Positions 13,069 to 24,624 of a DNA stretch of 64,000 bases are shown here, in pieces (the first letter of the stretch is position 1; the number at the start of each line of letters is the position of its first letter). Position numbers and translations under genes: made by a program. The stretch comes from Riptortus pedestris (Eukaryota > Arthropoda > Insecta > Hemiptera > Alydidae): positions 113,813,501 to 113,877,500 of the forward strand of contig CM032233.1 of NCBI GenBank assembly GCA_019009955.1, given 5' to 3'. The notes under the pieces were generated by a model, which was not told the origin of the DNA, did no database searches, and saw only the letters and a list, made by a program, of their open reading frames with translations.

Positions 13069-13740
13069 TAGCTAAGGTACCCGGCTTCACCGGGAATTCA
13101 TTTGAGGCTGAATGAAGATGGTATTTTTTTGGCAAGGCTTTACTTTGCACATTTTGACATTCCCCGTCCCAGTGTTTAGGATTTATACCCGTTGTTGCTG
13201 TGGATTTGTTAATAATAAAATTATTTGTTCTGTAAGGTTTCACTATCTTCAATATTTTTATATTTCCCGTCTCCTATGCATGTAGTTTTTTTTTATAACG
13301 AAATGGACCACATAACTCATAACCATAGAAAGTATTCTGCCATCCAAACCATGGATGAATAAATTATGAATAAAATTTCTTTTCCCTTGATGCGGTACAA
13401 AGCCCAACGGTGACAGCGGTTTTAGGTACGTCATAACTACCATTAAAATGCTCTTTTTTAAGTCTCGATTGTAAACTGTATATTCATATTGTTGCATAGC
13501 GTGTTCGGTAAATACATCATATATTAACGTAGCAGAGTCAATATATACCAGAAATAACTGGGTGCACCTCCCCAGCGTTCATCCTTTTAAATTATTTATT
13601 TATGATTATTAAACAATTTCAAATTCCTTCATTGCTGAAAGGGTTAGCATCAATTATCATGTAAACATTGACGAATAAGGGGTCGGCAGAAAAGCGGAAG
13701 AACAGATACAAATATACACACATATATCTATATATATATA
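13067..13740. other. Possible interspersed repeat starting ACTAGC
   Basis: It begins at the end of the TA tract with CTAGCTAAGGTACCCGGC and a 5-bp stem CCCGG/CCGGG. The ACTAGC-CCGGC style of end next to TA repeats is seen at many invertebrate repeats and resembles, but is not the same as, the element B right end. The rest of the interval has no recognised gene. A 79-residue minus frame (13258-13497) is unassigned. Confidence 0.3.
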
Positions 13741-14113
13741 AAACTGTAACCTCTGTCTGTACATTGATTTTTTTCTCAAAATTTCACGATAACTTTTCGT
13801 TTCACATGTCATAGACACCATAACTGCATTTTGTTTCTTTCGTGTATGTTTGTTTGTTTGTTTGTTTGTTTGTTTGTTACCTTTTCACGCATAAACGGCT
13901 GAACCGAATTTTATGAAACTTGGTATGTATATTACTACTAACCCAACTTAGACTTTAGGCTATATTAAAATTCTCTGAGACGAACAGGAGTGGGGGTTAT
14001 AAGGGAGGCCTGAAATTAAAAATAGTGATATTTCGTTTCCTATTGCTTTTTCTGCAAATATGTACATAACAAAAGTTGTTTATTTTGTTATTTAGAGTAA
14101 CTTTTGTTATATG
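13741..14113 (+). mobile_element. Element B, second copy
   Basis: Contains a (TTTG)n run (about 13847-13879), then AACGGCTGAACCGAATTTTA, and then the family module with GGGGGTTATAAGGGAGGCC and GATATTTCGTTTCCTATTG. It matches 2122-2670 in order and orientation, but the second module and right end are missing. It stops where the 21-bp inverted repeat begins. Confidence 0.55.
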
Positions 14114-14577
14114 CGATGATAACCTAACAATTGTTTTTATTCTACACATTCACTATGCCCTACTTTGTTTCGTCCAATATTCAATATTAATGAATTTGAT
14201 CTTCAGTTCTAGCTGAATTTGTAAGACATAGAGTTTGGTTTGATATATATATATTTTAATCTGAGGCCCAGTTTTCTTATACCACGGCCGATGGTGACTG
14301 CCGCGGGCCGTCAAGCCACGCGAGGCGGTACTGATAGTTCCCCTCCTGCTGAACTGGTAGTTCTATTTTAAGGGGTTTTTGAGAATTGGTATGGGTGTGA
14401 AAGTAGAACTCGAAGGAAGGTTGCCCGGCAACGGGCTGTGCCGGGTGGGATTGTAAGGATAGGAGAAAACTAAAGAAGAAAGGAAAGGGATAGAGGAAGA
14501 GTAGATAAGAAGAGAAAGAGTAAAATGGGCCTAAAGCAACCAGAGAGCTTAATCACACAATTGTTAGGTTATCATCG
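14114..14577. repeat. 21-bp perfect inverted repeat flanking a GC-richer block
   Basis: 14114-14134 (CGATGATAACCTAACAATTG, then T) is the exact reverse complement of 14557-14577. The 422-bp interior includes a GC-richer part (14280-14470) with a 6-bp stem CCCGGC/GCCGGG. A related single end (AGGTTATCATTGCCCGGTGA) recurs near 35749. This could be the termini of a small unclassified DNA element. No transposase frame is present. Confidence 0.6.
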
Positions 14578-15457
14578 CCCGGTAATAAATATTTATGTAA
14601 ATTGTAAATATTGTTACATTCTCACCTATATCACCATTTAAAGCTTAACGATGTTACAATTCCCACATGTTGATGTTTGAAAATCTGAAATTTTATGTCT
14701 ATACAGTTTTTACCCATTGTGGATTTTAATCGAATTTTTTCAAATTTTGTATATCCAATCTTAAAAGACCCCTTCTTGTACTCATTCAGCTCACTTTAAG
14801 CTGTTATACCACTAAGCATTACACACCCATTGGGTTTCAAGTGTTATTTACAGGGGAGTATATCTAGAAACAGAGTATAGAGATGACGAAAATTCTTTTA
14901 GCTAATGCAATCCTCACGTAACGATTTTTCACGCAGATATTTCTTATTTTTTTTGTTGACATTATGGAGCTTAGAGATCTCGAGCCCCCGCCGTGCAAGA
15001 CTCGAGGGATGTACTGCGTTAAATGGTGCGAACGAGATATCATAAAATCTCATCGAAGCAAAATAAGTGAGCGGTGATCATTGTCGGTTCGAGGGATATG
15101 ACAAAGAGCCCATCGATCGTTGAAAGGCGATGGCAAAGGAAGGACCATCAGCGGTCACGTGTCTCTTCCTTTCTTCCAACTATATAATGAATGAACGGCT
15201 TCTCCAACCAGCATCACTTCCTGCCAGTGAGCCGCAGTGTCCCGGCCCTTCTCTCCAAGGGGACAGTTCTATGCCACAAAGTGTTATATTGTTCCGGGCA
15301 TTAGCTCATTACAAATGACTACGGAGACATGGTGATAGTTTCATATCACCCTCCTCACTACTTCCCATCACTTCCAAAACATAATTTATGGGCTCTTATT
15401 TTTATTTTATACATATGCATGATAATAACAGAAGGCATTTCATCTTAAATTATAGAA
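14578..15457. other. Unassigned sequence with a GC-richer patch at 15100-15330
   Basis: 14578-14640 resembles 35770-35875 (shared ATATTGTTA-type blocks), continuing the dispersed repeat mentioned for 14114-14577. The patch at 15100-15330 is GC-richer and carries a 62-codon plus-strand frame (15130-15318) without a known domain. Confidence 0.35.
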
Positions 15458-15566
15458 GATTTCTTTTAAGGGATATCAGCTATTGAGATTGAACTCATGG
15501 CGCGATTTTCGAAAAATATCCTTAAATGTCTATCAATCCTACCTAAGACATGACGATCCGTTCCAA

Positions 15567-15631
<65 letters not shown>

Positions 15632-15720
15632 CAGCCGCACTTTTTGTTTTATCGTTACCAAACTCGATATACAAGCGTCGTTTCATGCAATACTAAAGAT
15701 GGAGTATGTTAACCAAATTA
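15458..15720 (+). mobile_element. Element A 5' half with (CA)n-(TA)n core
   Basis: 5' end mutated (AGATTTCTTTTAAGGGATATC), conserved 5' block, then a core made of (CA)n (15571-15610) followed by (TA)n instead of pure TA. The copy continues through TCGTTACCAAACTCG and is lost after the GTTAA block near 15715. The 125-residue frame 15483-15860 reads through it and is not a gene. Confidence 0.75.
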
Positions 15721-15893
15721 ACACACTCATACTTCATGAGGGGGTTCATGTGATAAGAGAGACAGACAGACCCACAATGCTCATCTTGCAACATTCTCTT
15801 AACAAGAAATATACAGTGACTGAATGCCGAAAACGTCAACATGACTTACTAGAACTTTAGACGGAAGGCAGCCCAGCCTTATGACAATATGCG

Positions 15894-15895
<2 letters not shown>

Positions 15896-15955
<60 letters not shown>

Positions 15956-16630
15956 TTTCCTAATAATTATTCACCAATTATTCTTTTCTTTTTTTTCTTT
16001 TTTTTTTTTTTTAGTTCTGATCAAGTAATTCATTGAATTTCGTACTATGTTTTTATTTATTTTACTATTGTTATTTCACTTTGTTCAATTTTCGTCTTTT
16101 GAGAGGGTAAATAAATCCGAAAATCCAAGTATGTTAACGGGTAAAATCGGACAACGGGGGGAGATATTAGAGATAAATTTGATAAATTTCAAAATATCTC
16201 CGTTATTATACGTCATATAGAAACATTTTATAGAACTCATTTTAATTCGCATTTAATGTTCTATGAATATTGTTATATACAAGTTTTGTTTATCATCAAT
16301 ATTAACCGAGATATTGGCATTTTTAGCGTTGAGTAAACACCTAACTTTTACTGATCGCATATTAAAAATAAGCAATTTGCTTATTCCAAGTATATATACC
16401 AACTATTGTTTTCAATGAACCTTTATTATGTGAGACATATGCAAATAGTTTGTGGTATTACTCCATCGATTAAGATTTTATTGGCGGCCCACTTCATCTC
16501 ATCGAATATAATTTTTTTTTTTTTTTGGAAACAGACAGTATATGTTGAGATGGGATGAGTTGGTTATGTCTCATACTAACATTTGGGAAATCTGGTTAGT
16601 TTACGCAGCCCTTGCTTGGCGGCCTTTTTT
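15896..16630 (+). mobile_element. Element A 3' part with intact 3' end
   Basis: Begins in a (TA)n tract (15896-15951). Unrelated T-rich sequence follows, and from about 16130 the family blocks run in order to a 3' end TTTGGGAAATCTGGTTAGTT, hairpin GCAGCCCTTGC and GGCGGCCTTTTTT. Conserved features include the GATATTGGCATTTTTAG segment. It is probably the 3' half of the copy beginning at 15458, separated by an insertion or by divergence. Confidence 0.75.
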
Positions 16631-17527
16631 ATGGAGATTTCTTGCCGGAAATTAGTGCACATTTGTCTAATCTCAAGGGCTCTACTCGTCAAGGGCTTCA
16701 TGACAAGCGAAAGAACCAAGTAAAGGCGTTAACGAAAACAAGTAAGCTATTCACAATTAATTGAAATAAAATTTGAACGATATTGTTATTCTTCAATAAA
16801 TGTCATGATATCATCTTCAAAACTCGTGTGCTTTCTTTCACAACTATGCACAATTACAAAGGGGAGCTATTCGTTTTGGGTTGTGCCCAGCATAGACATA
16901 CTTTTATAGACTTGAGCAGAAAGGGTGAAACTGGAAAGATTTTGCTGATGAGAGCCTTTGGTATATGTCCGTGTAGGGTTCCTGCCGTCTGCTTGAGTGA
17001 CCAGCTCTTTTGACAGCGACTATAACATGAAAACACCTGTTTCTCCTTCCCTGGGCCACGCACATCAAAGGAACCATCCCCTCACTCTCTCTCTCCTACC
17101 CTCCCCGTCCAGCCGTCTTATTAAATCTTCTCTCACACAGAAAGTGGACTAACTTTGTTCTTTATTTTTATACTCTGACGGTCTTTCTTTACGGTGAGCC
17201 AGTCTGAGTCCATAATGGATAAACATATATTTAGCCAAGTGAAATCCAGGGACAGTTTCATTATAGACCTTCCATAATAGGATAGAATCTGGGTGCCTTT
17301 ACAACGTCCAGCTAGATTTCATTTGTTTATTAACATTTGCATAACCATTTTCAGTTTGATATCAGCATATGAGTTCGTATATTTAGTATGATTTCTCGTT
17401 TAAAGCTAGCCGAATTTGGCTCTGGGCGTATTTATCTTTATATATGTAAATTATGTTTCCAAAGCCAATATCCCTCTCCCGGAATATCCCTTGAAAAGAA
17501 GCTGAGTAGCTCGAAGCCTGTAGGGAA
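16631..17527. other. Unassigned low-copy sequence
   Basis: About 900 bp without recognised repeats. Overlapping frames on both strands at 16783-17063 (about 70 codons each) have no known domain. 17080-17120 is pyrimidine-rich. Confidence 0.4.

Positions 17528-17575
<48 letters not shown>
17528..17575. repeat. (TA)n microsatellite
   Basis: Pure TA tract that cuts off the downstream end of the piggyBac-like remnant. The remnant's left terminus is not found beyond it. Confidence 0.95.
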
Positions 17576-17581
<6 letters not shown>

Positions 17582-18125
17582 TAGAAAGACCAAAGTCAGA
17601 GAATGTCGACATTCAGTATAATATTTACAATATACGTCGGCATGATTCAGACAAATGTAGTTGAAGCATTTCTTACAAAAATGCTTTGAGTTATTGTCCT
17701 TACAGCGCTCTCTTTTTTTTGGCTGCCCCTTCGTGGAGGCTTGTTACTTGGCCAATGTTTGTCCTAGTAGTCGTGTAATTCAATAGAAGGATCTCCAACT
17801 TCATCATCACTTGATAAACAATCATTTTCTTCTAGAATCACGTGTATTAATTCAATATCTTTTGGATCGTCGACATTATAATACCGTTTAGATGTGCTGG
17901 CCATGTTTAAAAAATATCACGTTACTAGGAACGTTGGGTCAGAAAGACCCTCGAACAATTTTGGGAGACAATAACACACCACGTTCCTGTAATAAAATAT
18001 TGCCAACTGACCAGCAGAACTTAGTTTGAAGGTAGATAAGTTCAGAAGTAAAGGAATATAATTTCTAGAGTTCTCCAAAGATGTTGCTGGGTCACACTGA
18101 CACAACGTTCCCACACGCGGGTTAA
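17576..18125 (-). mobile_element. Internally deleted piggyBac-like element (one end visible)
   Basis: On the minus strand the element begins with target tetranucleotide TTAA (18122-18125) and the terminus CCCGCGTGTGGGAACGTTGT, a start typical of piggyBac-family ends (TTAA then CCC). About 215 bp inside lies an ATG opening a short acidic frame, and further in a cysteine-rich tail. Full piggyBac transposases are near 600 residues. Here the N-terminal 46 codons sit about 60 bp from the C-terminal zinc-binding tail, so the catalytic core is gone. The far end was not found and is probably lost near the TA tract. Confidence 0.75.
17578..17904 (-). pseudogene. piggyBac-like transposase remnant: N-terminus joined to Cys-rich tail
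   Basis: The ATG at 17904 starts a 46-codon frame with a Ser/Lys-rich start and an acidic run (EENDCLSSDDEVGD), then a stop at about 17764-17766. Acidic N-termini are usual in piggyBac transposases. After a basic linker (KPPRRGSQKK), a +1 shift opens a tail with spacing C-x8-C-x2-C-x5-C-x2-H-x5-C-x5-C (from RCKDNNSKHF to YYTEC). This fits the C-terminal cysteine-rich zinc domain of the family. The DDD catalytic region is absent, so the product cannot be active. An alternative would be a domesticated fusion, but the stop and frameshift argue against it. Confidence 0.72.
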
Positions 18126-18748
18126 TTATGTTTCATGACATTTTCGATCATTGGTAGGAATATATCGTATTTCACTTTCAAATGGAATAATTTTAAACGA
18201 AATTCAATCCAGTATTTTGTATGTATTATTTAATTGGAATACAACGAAGCCATGTAGTGCCCACATCAGAATAATGTTGTTCGAACAGTGGATGACGTGG
18301 GAAAGTGCGCCAGTGTCAAGTTGGCCCACGGCCGGTAGGAGGTGAACAAGGAGGCCTAGCAAAGAAAACTGAATGAAAAGGCAGACCACGTTCTAGATGC
18401 TTATCAAAAGAGTGGGCTTTGAGGTTTTCGTAATCTCGGAGAGCCGTATCTCCTATCTTCAGAGGCCCCTTACACTACTTATTCAAGGGCCGCTCGCATG
18501 TCAGGGGAGAGCAACTCTCACGACAACTGCCCTGTTCACCCTAGCCCCATGTCCTTCCCACTCAAAGCACCAACACTACGAGCAGAATGGTTCTGTTATT
18601 AGGCTCGCCCACGGCTCTCATGAGAACCGAGCTCTAAAACGAGAAGAGGACATTGAAGGGGATCATTAAACACAGGAGGGGGATATCATTTGAGCTCTAG
18701 ATTCACAGTAGAAGGGGGTTGGAGGACACATCAAAATTCGGCCGCGTT
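18126..18748. other. GC-richer low-copy patch
   Basis: Roughly 18290-18680 is GC-richer than the surroundings and contains a 90-codon plus-strand frame (18397-18669) with no recognised domain. It ends about 70 bp before the next element A copy. It could be host sequence (regulatory or an exon), but no splice-supported gene model can be made from the sequence alone. Confidence 0.35.
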
Positions 18749-19690
18749 TTAGCAGATTTCCCATTAGGGAAATTAGCTATTGAGGTCGTACGCATGACAC
18801 GATTTTCAAAAATTTTCCGGAAAATGAGGTCCGTTCAAAATTGTATGTATATATGTCTATTACCACTCTAGTGGTTGAAATTATTGTTTTATCGTTACGA
18901 AACTCGTTATATAAGCTTTTCATGCAAAGCTAGATTCATTAATGGCTGAAATCGGACCAAGGTGAGGAGGAGTTTAGAGGGGAGGAATTTTGAAAATTCG
19001 AATTATCTCCGTTACTATAACGTCGTATCGAAAGATTGTCTAGAACCATTCTTATTGCAAATTAAATGTACTATAATTATTGTTATGTACATTTATTTTT
19101 ATCTTGAATATTAACTGATATATTTGCATTTTCCTGCAAATGGCTGGGTTTTCAGCCTTCAGCAAACCCTCACTTCTACTCATGTCACATAAATAATACT
19201 CTGTTCTATAATAAACCAATTTGAAGCTTAAATAACTAAAATGTTTTTCAAGAGACCTTTATTATACGAGATACATTCAAATATGTTCTGTTGATCCCCC
19301 CCCCTGTCATAAATTCTTCGACTACTAAAGTTTGAGTGATTGAGCTAAAAAATATTCTGACTCATTATAAATTAAAGTACTAGATATAGTAAATAGTTTT
19401 CAATAAAATTTATATGTTCAATTCAGAAATATTTCAGTAATTGTTTTTCTTTCCGGTGAAGAATATTTCTATCTATCTGTTCAGCTATGCGAGATTGGCA
19501 GACCTGCCTGTTTACAATTCAGATGCTTTGCGTTGGGAGGTTATTAAAATAAACTGAAATATTTCTCGTTACTGTTTGTATATATTCACTTATCATTCAC
19601 AGTGGTGTGTTACCAGTGTGTAAATCTATTGCAAAACGTAACGAGGGAAATCTGTTTAGTTTACGCGGCCCCTGCGTGACGGACTTTTTT
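18749..19690 (+). mobile_element. Element A, full length, long 3' module
   Basis: 5' end TTAGCAGATTTCCCATTAGG preceded by TT, conserved 5' block, unusually short TA core (18843-18862), all internal blocks, C9 run near 19297, and the long module (19310-19640) with 'ATATAGTAAATAGTTTTCAA'. The 3' end is AGGGAAATCTGTTTAGTTTA, a CGCGG-CCC-CTGCG variant hairpin, and GACGGACTTTTTT. It is a reference copy for the long subtype (about 940 bp). Confidence 0.9.
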
Positions 19691-20510
19691 ACATTTTCAT
19701 CAACCTCTTGAGGGACCACGTTGGGGTGGTGGGTTAATTTCTATACCTCCACACTAATGGTACCAAATAAAACCTGTTTGCATATAGTAAAGTCATGAAA
19801 AACAGTCAAAATCAACCGGGCAGCAAATGAATAGTCAACAGACTACAAGAATAAATGGAGAAACAGAATAGTCACATGAAATGAAGTGATCATTCAAAAA
19901 TAAAACCCCAGCGTTTAGATCTCCGGGGGTTAATTCTAACTTTCTTTAATAACTTATTTTTCTTCATTCTCCGTCAATGTTATCATAGAAATATTTCTCA
20001 ATTTTTGGGACATTTCCTTCCAATTTGTATAGCTCCCATTTATTTCTTTAATATTTAGCCATAAAAGTAGCTATAAAAAATAAAATGAAAATTATTTACC
20101 TTAGTTTGCGTTTCTGACAGAAATTACGTTACAATATTTGGTCATGGTTTTTTTTTGTCTCAAGCAAATCGAAATGATTTTTATTTCCATTAGTGTTACA
20201 TTGAATATCGAGGATTCTGAAGCTTGATTTAAATACCATTTGACCAAACATTCTCATAGGAAAACCTAATCATATCGTTAATGTTATTAATTTTCTCATA
20301 ATAAGCCTATTGCTATATGAAATAGTACATCATACGAAATCCTTGTCTTGGTTAAATCTGTGTGACAAGTGACAAAATAAAAAATAAATAAGTACATAAT
20401 TCTGTATCACTTAAGATTTCTCTATTCACCAGATTTCTGTATCCTCTAACTCACCATATATTATTTCAAAATAAAATACCGACTCAAGATTTAGTTTATA
20501 AAATATCCTC
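19691..20510. other. Unassigned AT-rich sequence
   Basis: No gene or named repeat is recognised. Confidence 0.4.
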
Positions 20511-20706
20511 GGGGCTCAGGTTAGCCATGTGAGTTAAGTGGCGACCTTATCGATTGATTTCAGCCCTGGGCAATAGGTGTCTATTTAGTGACGGAATGCA
20601 CTCTAAATAAAATCCTTAGTGCTACTCTTTCTATAAAAGGTTGGTAATCTGTTGATAACCCGTGGCAATTAGCCTTAGCTGCAAAAAGTGGACGTTAATA
20701 AACAAT
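20511..20706 (+). repeat. tRNA-derived SINE, copy 1
   Basis: Starts GGGGCTCAGGTTAGCCATGT, the tRNA-like head with an A-box-like stretch. The B box region is damaged (TTGATTTCAGCCCTGGGCAA). The body has AATAAAATCCTTAG, and the tail CAAAAAGTGGACGTTAATAA ends in an A/T-rich run. Transcription, when active, would be by RNA polymerase III. Mobilisation would need a partner LINE. Confidence 0.8.
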
Positions 20707-21625
20707 TTAAATTTAAAATATCCAGGAGTCCCAAATTTCCAAATCTCAACCTACATTCGCGGTAGCGTATGCTTTGTGATGGACACTGTGGACACTATTT
20801 ATAAATATGTAATCCTCCTTCCAGGTTTGGGTGGGCGCGGTTGACTGATTTTCTACAGTATGAGGGTCTCTTCAGATTGATAAGCACATGGAAAAAAAAA
20901 GTCTTTGATCTGGCACCTTGAGAAGAGAAGTGTCTCAATAAGTAGCCCGATAGGGTCTTCTCCTCTCTCGACCCCAGGAGTAAGTCGCATTTTCCTAGCA
21001 CAAAGAGGACACGCATATAAGAGGCTCAGTTTTTTAGTGCCTCCACCTTGAACGGCGACTTAGCTGCTGAACCCCTGCTAAAGTAATTAGGTACTAGGGG
21101 TTCCCAAGGGAGTCCCCTACCTGAGCCCCCTTTTTACCTTATCCTCCCATAATCCGTTTACACTCTTCAGCAAGAGTAAGAGACACTTTTTCAAAGATAC
21201 ACCACCCACTTCTGACAGGGGATTCAGGTGCACAGACTCCTCTTCAGCTTCCCTCTCACAATAGAACCATTCCGTTAGGCCTTTCAATACTATAGCCATG
21301 AAAAACTCTGTATAAACATTAAGCCTTATTAGTGCCCTTAAAAAAAAAAAAAATGTTCACACCACACCCTTTAGAGCGTATGCATAATTATCAAGTTGTG
21401 CTCAATGTCATTCGCCAAAAAATAATATCTTTTCACTCAACTTTAATTGACCACTGCCTTGCTGTATTATATATACACTCTTGAGGACCACTGATACTTA
21501 ATCAGTTGATTCTTCTGCTCTCCAGAGCACGTCAACATCATTTTATTTATTTTAAGGCCACCTGGAAAGACTATATAATATAACGAAACAAGTATAGTGG
21601 TCTAATAAAAAGAACTGAACAAAAA
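20707..21625. other. Unassigned sequence with a GC-richer patch
   Basis: 21060-21290 is GC-richer, with a near palindrome TAGGGGTTCCC/GGGAGTCCCCTA at about 21096-21119. A 60-codon minus frame (21117-21299) has no known domain. Confidence 0.35.
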
Positions 21626-22515
21626 AAAAAGCCCGTCATTCAGTGACCCTAAGCAGATTTCCCACGCGAAGGTTTACAATATAGAGGAGAACTACAAACG
21701 GTAATGAGAAATCTTTCAGTCGATTTTAATAACCTCCCAACGAAAAGCGTTAGAATTGTAAACGAACTGGTAAGCCACTCTCTGAGAGCTGAACAGATAG
21801 ATAGAAATATTCTAGACCGGAAATAAAAACAATCAATGAAATATATCTGAATATAGCGTATTAATTTGATTGAAAACTATTTACTATAGCTACTGCTGTT
21901 ATTTGTAATGAATCAGAATAATTTTTATCTCAATCACTCAAATTTTAGTAATCCGAGAACAACAAAGAAGAAGGGGGGGGGTCAACAGAACGAATTTGCA
22001 TATATCTCACAAAGTAAAAGTTCAAGGAAAACAATATTTGGCATTTAACGATGAGATGAAGTGGTTCATGATATAACAGCTTATTATTAATATGAAATGA
22101 GTAGGAGTGGGGGTTTACTGAAGGGTGAAAACTATAAAATCCAAATATATTGGTTAATATTCATGATACAGAATATATGTATAGATCATTTAATTTTCAA
22201 TAAGATTGGTTTCATACAATATTTCGATCCGACGTATATTAACGGAGATATTTCGAATTTTCAAAATTACCTCTCTAACCCCCCCCCCACTGGTCTTATT
22301 TAAGACATTTACGAACTCGATCATTAAATGTGGAGATTGTTAACGATCAAACGAAAATTGCGACTACTCGAGCGTTAACATATATATAGTGTTGTTATTC
22401 TTTTTGGAGTTTCCCAAAAAGAATAACAACACCGTATATAAATGCGTGTGCGTTTAATTTTAAGCCGACCTCACTTTTGCAACAGCTGATTTCACATAAG
22501 GGGAATCTGCTAAAA
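21626..22515 (-). mobile_element. Element A, near full length, long 3' module, hairpin in core
   Basis: 3' end AAAAAGCCCGTCATTCAGTG with a ruined hairpin but a good TAAGCAGATTTCCCACGCG. The long module (21670-22000) includes a G9 run. Internal blocks run in order. At the core the TA run is only 8 bp and is followed by a perfect 19-bp stem hairpin (22389-22432). About 70 bp of the 5' block is missing, and the 5' end is GATTTCACATAAGGGGAATC then TGCTAAAA. Confidence 0.85.
22389..22432. repeat. Perfect 19-bp stem hairpin inside element A core
   Basis: Left arm GTGTTGTTATTCTTTTTGG (22389-22407), loop AGTTTC, right arm CCAAAAAGAATAACAACAC (22414-22432). Flanked by TATATA on the left and GTATATA on the right. 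No other element A copy in the window has it, so it is an insertion or new sequence at the microsatellite. Confidence 0.95.
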
Positions 22516-23409
22516 GAGAGACTTATCTAATTCATGGCCCCACTATTTACAAGGTTTGTCATGTCCACAGAACTTTTAAAAGGAAAGTAATTTGTATTTA
22601 ACTTCAATGAGGGTGTTCCAAATTTTCTCCGTTTAAGAAAATCTTCTTGTAAGGTCTCTTCGGGATCAATAAGAAATGGGGCTCGTAATATCATCCATGC
22701 ATATTGTCATGAAGAAAATGGAGAGGGTAACTGCAGAAAATCCCCAATTTGCCTTTATATGCAACAACGCTCTCTGAGTCGGAACTTGTATGCAACATGC
22801 ACTCAAATCCTTTGGAGTTACCAGGATAAGAAAAAAAAAACAATTTCCACTAAAGAAAAACGTTCTTTGTATATAACTAAATATTTTGAATCGTGACATG
22901 TAGTTACCAAATATTTCACTTATGTTCCACATATTAATACTTAGAGAATTGTCACTAGTTCTACAAAATTAATGACCGTGGGTCATAGTCACTTCTTGGT
23001 ATTATTCTAGTATTACAGTGGAGCTATTTACTTGGAAGTCAATATGTATTTTTACAAATATATAGTGCATAAAAGAAATTCCATCAAACATCACCATTTA
23101 ATGCTAAAGTTAATACAATATCTTTGTTTCTGTGGAAAAACATTTTACTAACACGTCAACGACGGGAAACACAACTAGTTGCTAATGATATGAAAACCAT
23201 ATTTTTTTTTTTTTTTAGATTATGCAATTAGTGATTGATTACAATCTAAGTATAATATGTAATGAAAATATAATAAAAATAGTTATAAAAATTAATTTAT
23301 TAGATATTGAGAAAAACGCAGTAAGATAATGGGCACAGAAGACCAATAAATCTTAAAGATTGGCTAGTTGGAGACACGTAATGGACAGTATAAAATCTGT
23401 TATTGGTGG
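22516..23409. other. Unassigned AT-rich sequence
   Basis: No gene or repeat is recognised. An 88-codon minus frame (22666-22932) has no known domain and an unremarkable composition. Confidence 0.4.
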
Positions 23410-23613
23410 GAGGTTTTCGAAAAAAAATTTTAATGTCCATAGAGCCAAACTAATAGATTCTCTGTTTAATTACGTGTATAAATAATGAGTAAGGTCGTTA
23501 ATGACAGTAATCACAACAGGTGAAGTAGAGGGTAGGGAAAAAAGAATATGAAATTATGTGATTGAAACAGGCGGGAATCTGGTTAGATTACGCAGCTTTA
23601 AGTGACAGACCTT
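23410..23613 (+). mobile_element. Element A, badly degraded internally deleted copy
   Basis: Keeps a trace of the 5' block (GTTTTCGAAAAAAAATTTTA then ATGTCCAT), the GGTCGTTAATGACAGTAATC segment, and a decayed 3' end CGGGAATCTGGTTAGATTAC with GCAGC and GACAGACCTTTT. Most of the interior is lost. Confidence 0.6.
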
Positions 23614-23993
23614 TTGATAAGTAGAGTTGCACAGAGATTTTCATATGGCAGAGGACCTTGAAGTGAATTCTGCTAGCCATATTGGATACGATGAAGACTG
23701 GCTACTGCTTAGAGCAATATATCCATTACAGGGAAACTGCTAATTATTGGTTGACAAAGGCTGCATTGTCGAAGTTATATACCTTCCTACGCTATCAAAT
23801 AGAGCAGAGCCTCTGCTGTCGAATAGCGACAGCAACGTCAGACTCTTGGACTTGCAAGGGTGAGCGAGAAATCTCACCACCACATATTACTTTTCGAAAA
23901 TAATTAGATCCTAAGCAAACAATTTATTTTATATTTCTATGTATAGACTATACATTTTAATTTTGAAACGTGTACAAGGAGTACGCAATTGAA

Positions 23994-24045
23994 CAAAGTC
24001 AGTAATGCATTGCGTAAACATAGCAGATTTCTCAGGATGAAATTC
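23994..24045 (-). mobile_element. Element A solo 3' end
   Basis: AAAGTCAGTAATGCATTGCG, then TAAACATAGCAGATTTCTCA, matches the family 3' terminus in minus orientation. The hairpin stem is altered and no further family sequence follows. Confidence 0.6.
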
Positions 24046-24624
24046 TCGATGTCATTTCAAATTGGATACTCCATTTCTCAGGTAATAAGAAGCATATGCT
24101 ACGAAAGACTTGAAACCGGAGTTGGACAACTTGCATAATAATCAAGTAAGTAAAAATAATTGTAGAACTGCAATTGTCACTATGCAAATGAGTTTCTTTA
24201 TATGGAGATATAATGAAACTATTAATGGCATTTTGTTTAAAGTGTACCTTGTTACTTTTAATTGATTTTGTGTCAGTGCTATCAGTTCATAATTTCTGTT
24301 TACTGTAGTTTCATAATAAATAGGTTATTCCCTCATAGCGTGCACTATTGTACTTGCTTCGTTTTACACCTGTCGCCATAATAAAAAGGAATCTGGTTTT
24401 GCATGACTTTCTACTAGTTGTCTTTTCAAAGCCCATAATGTAGAAACAGCCAACTTTTATTTCCGAGAGGTGACGAATCTTAGGCAGAAAAATGATTTGG
24501 AAATGATACTAGAATTTAACGAATTTATTTCATTCCTTAAATTCTAGGCATTTTAGAAATCCCATGAATAACGGGCTTTTTATAAAGACCTGGAAGTTAT
24601 AACCTTGTATCATTGGAAAAGAAA
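24046..24624. other. Unassigned AT-rich sequence
   Basis: Nothing recognised. Confidence 0.4.

Noticed and set aside
12797..13252. 151-residue minus-strand frame
   Set aside because: Crosses a low-copy patch, an element A fragment, a TA tract and another repeat. It has no coherent protein.
15483..15860. 125-residue plus-strand frame
   Set aside because: Built from element A and a (CA)n-(TA)n core, with long His-Thr and Ile-Tyr strings.
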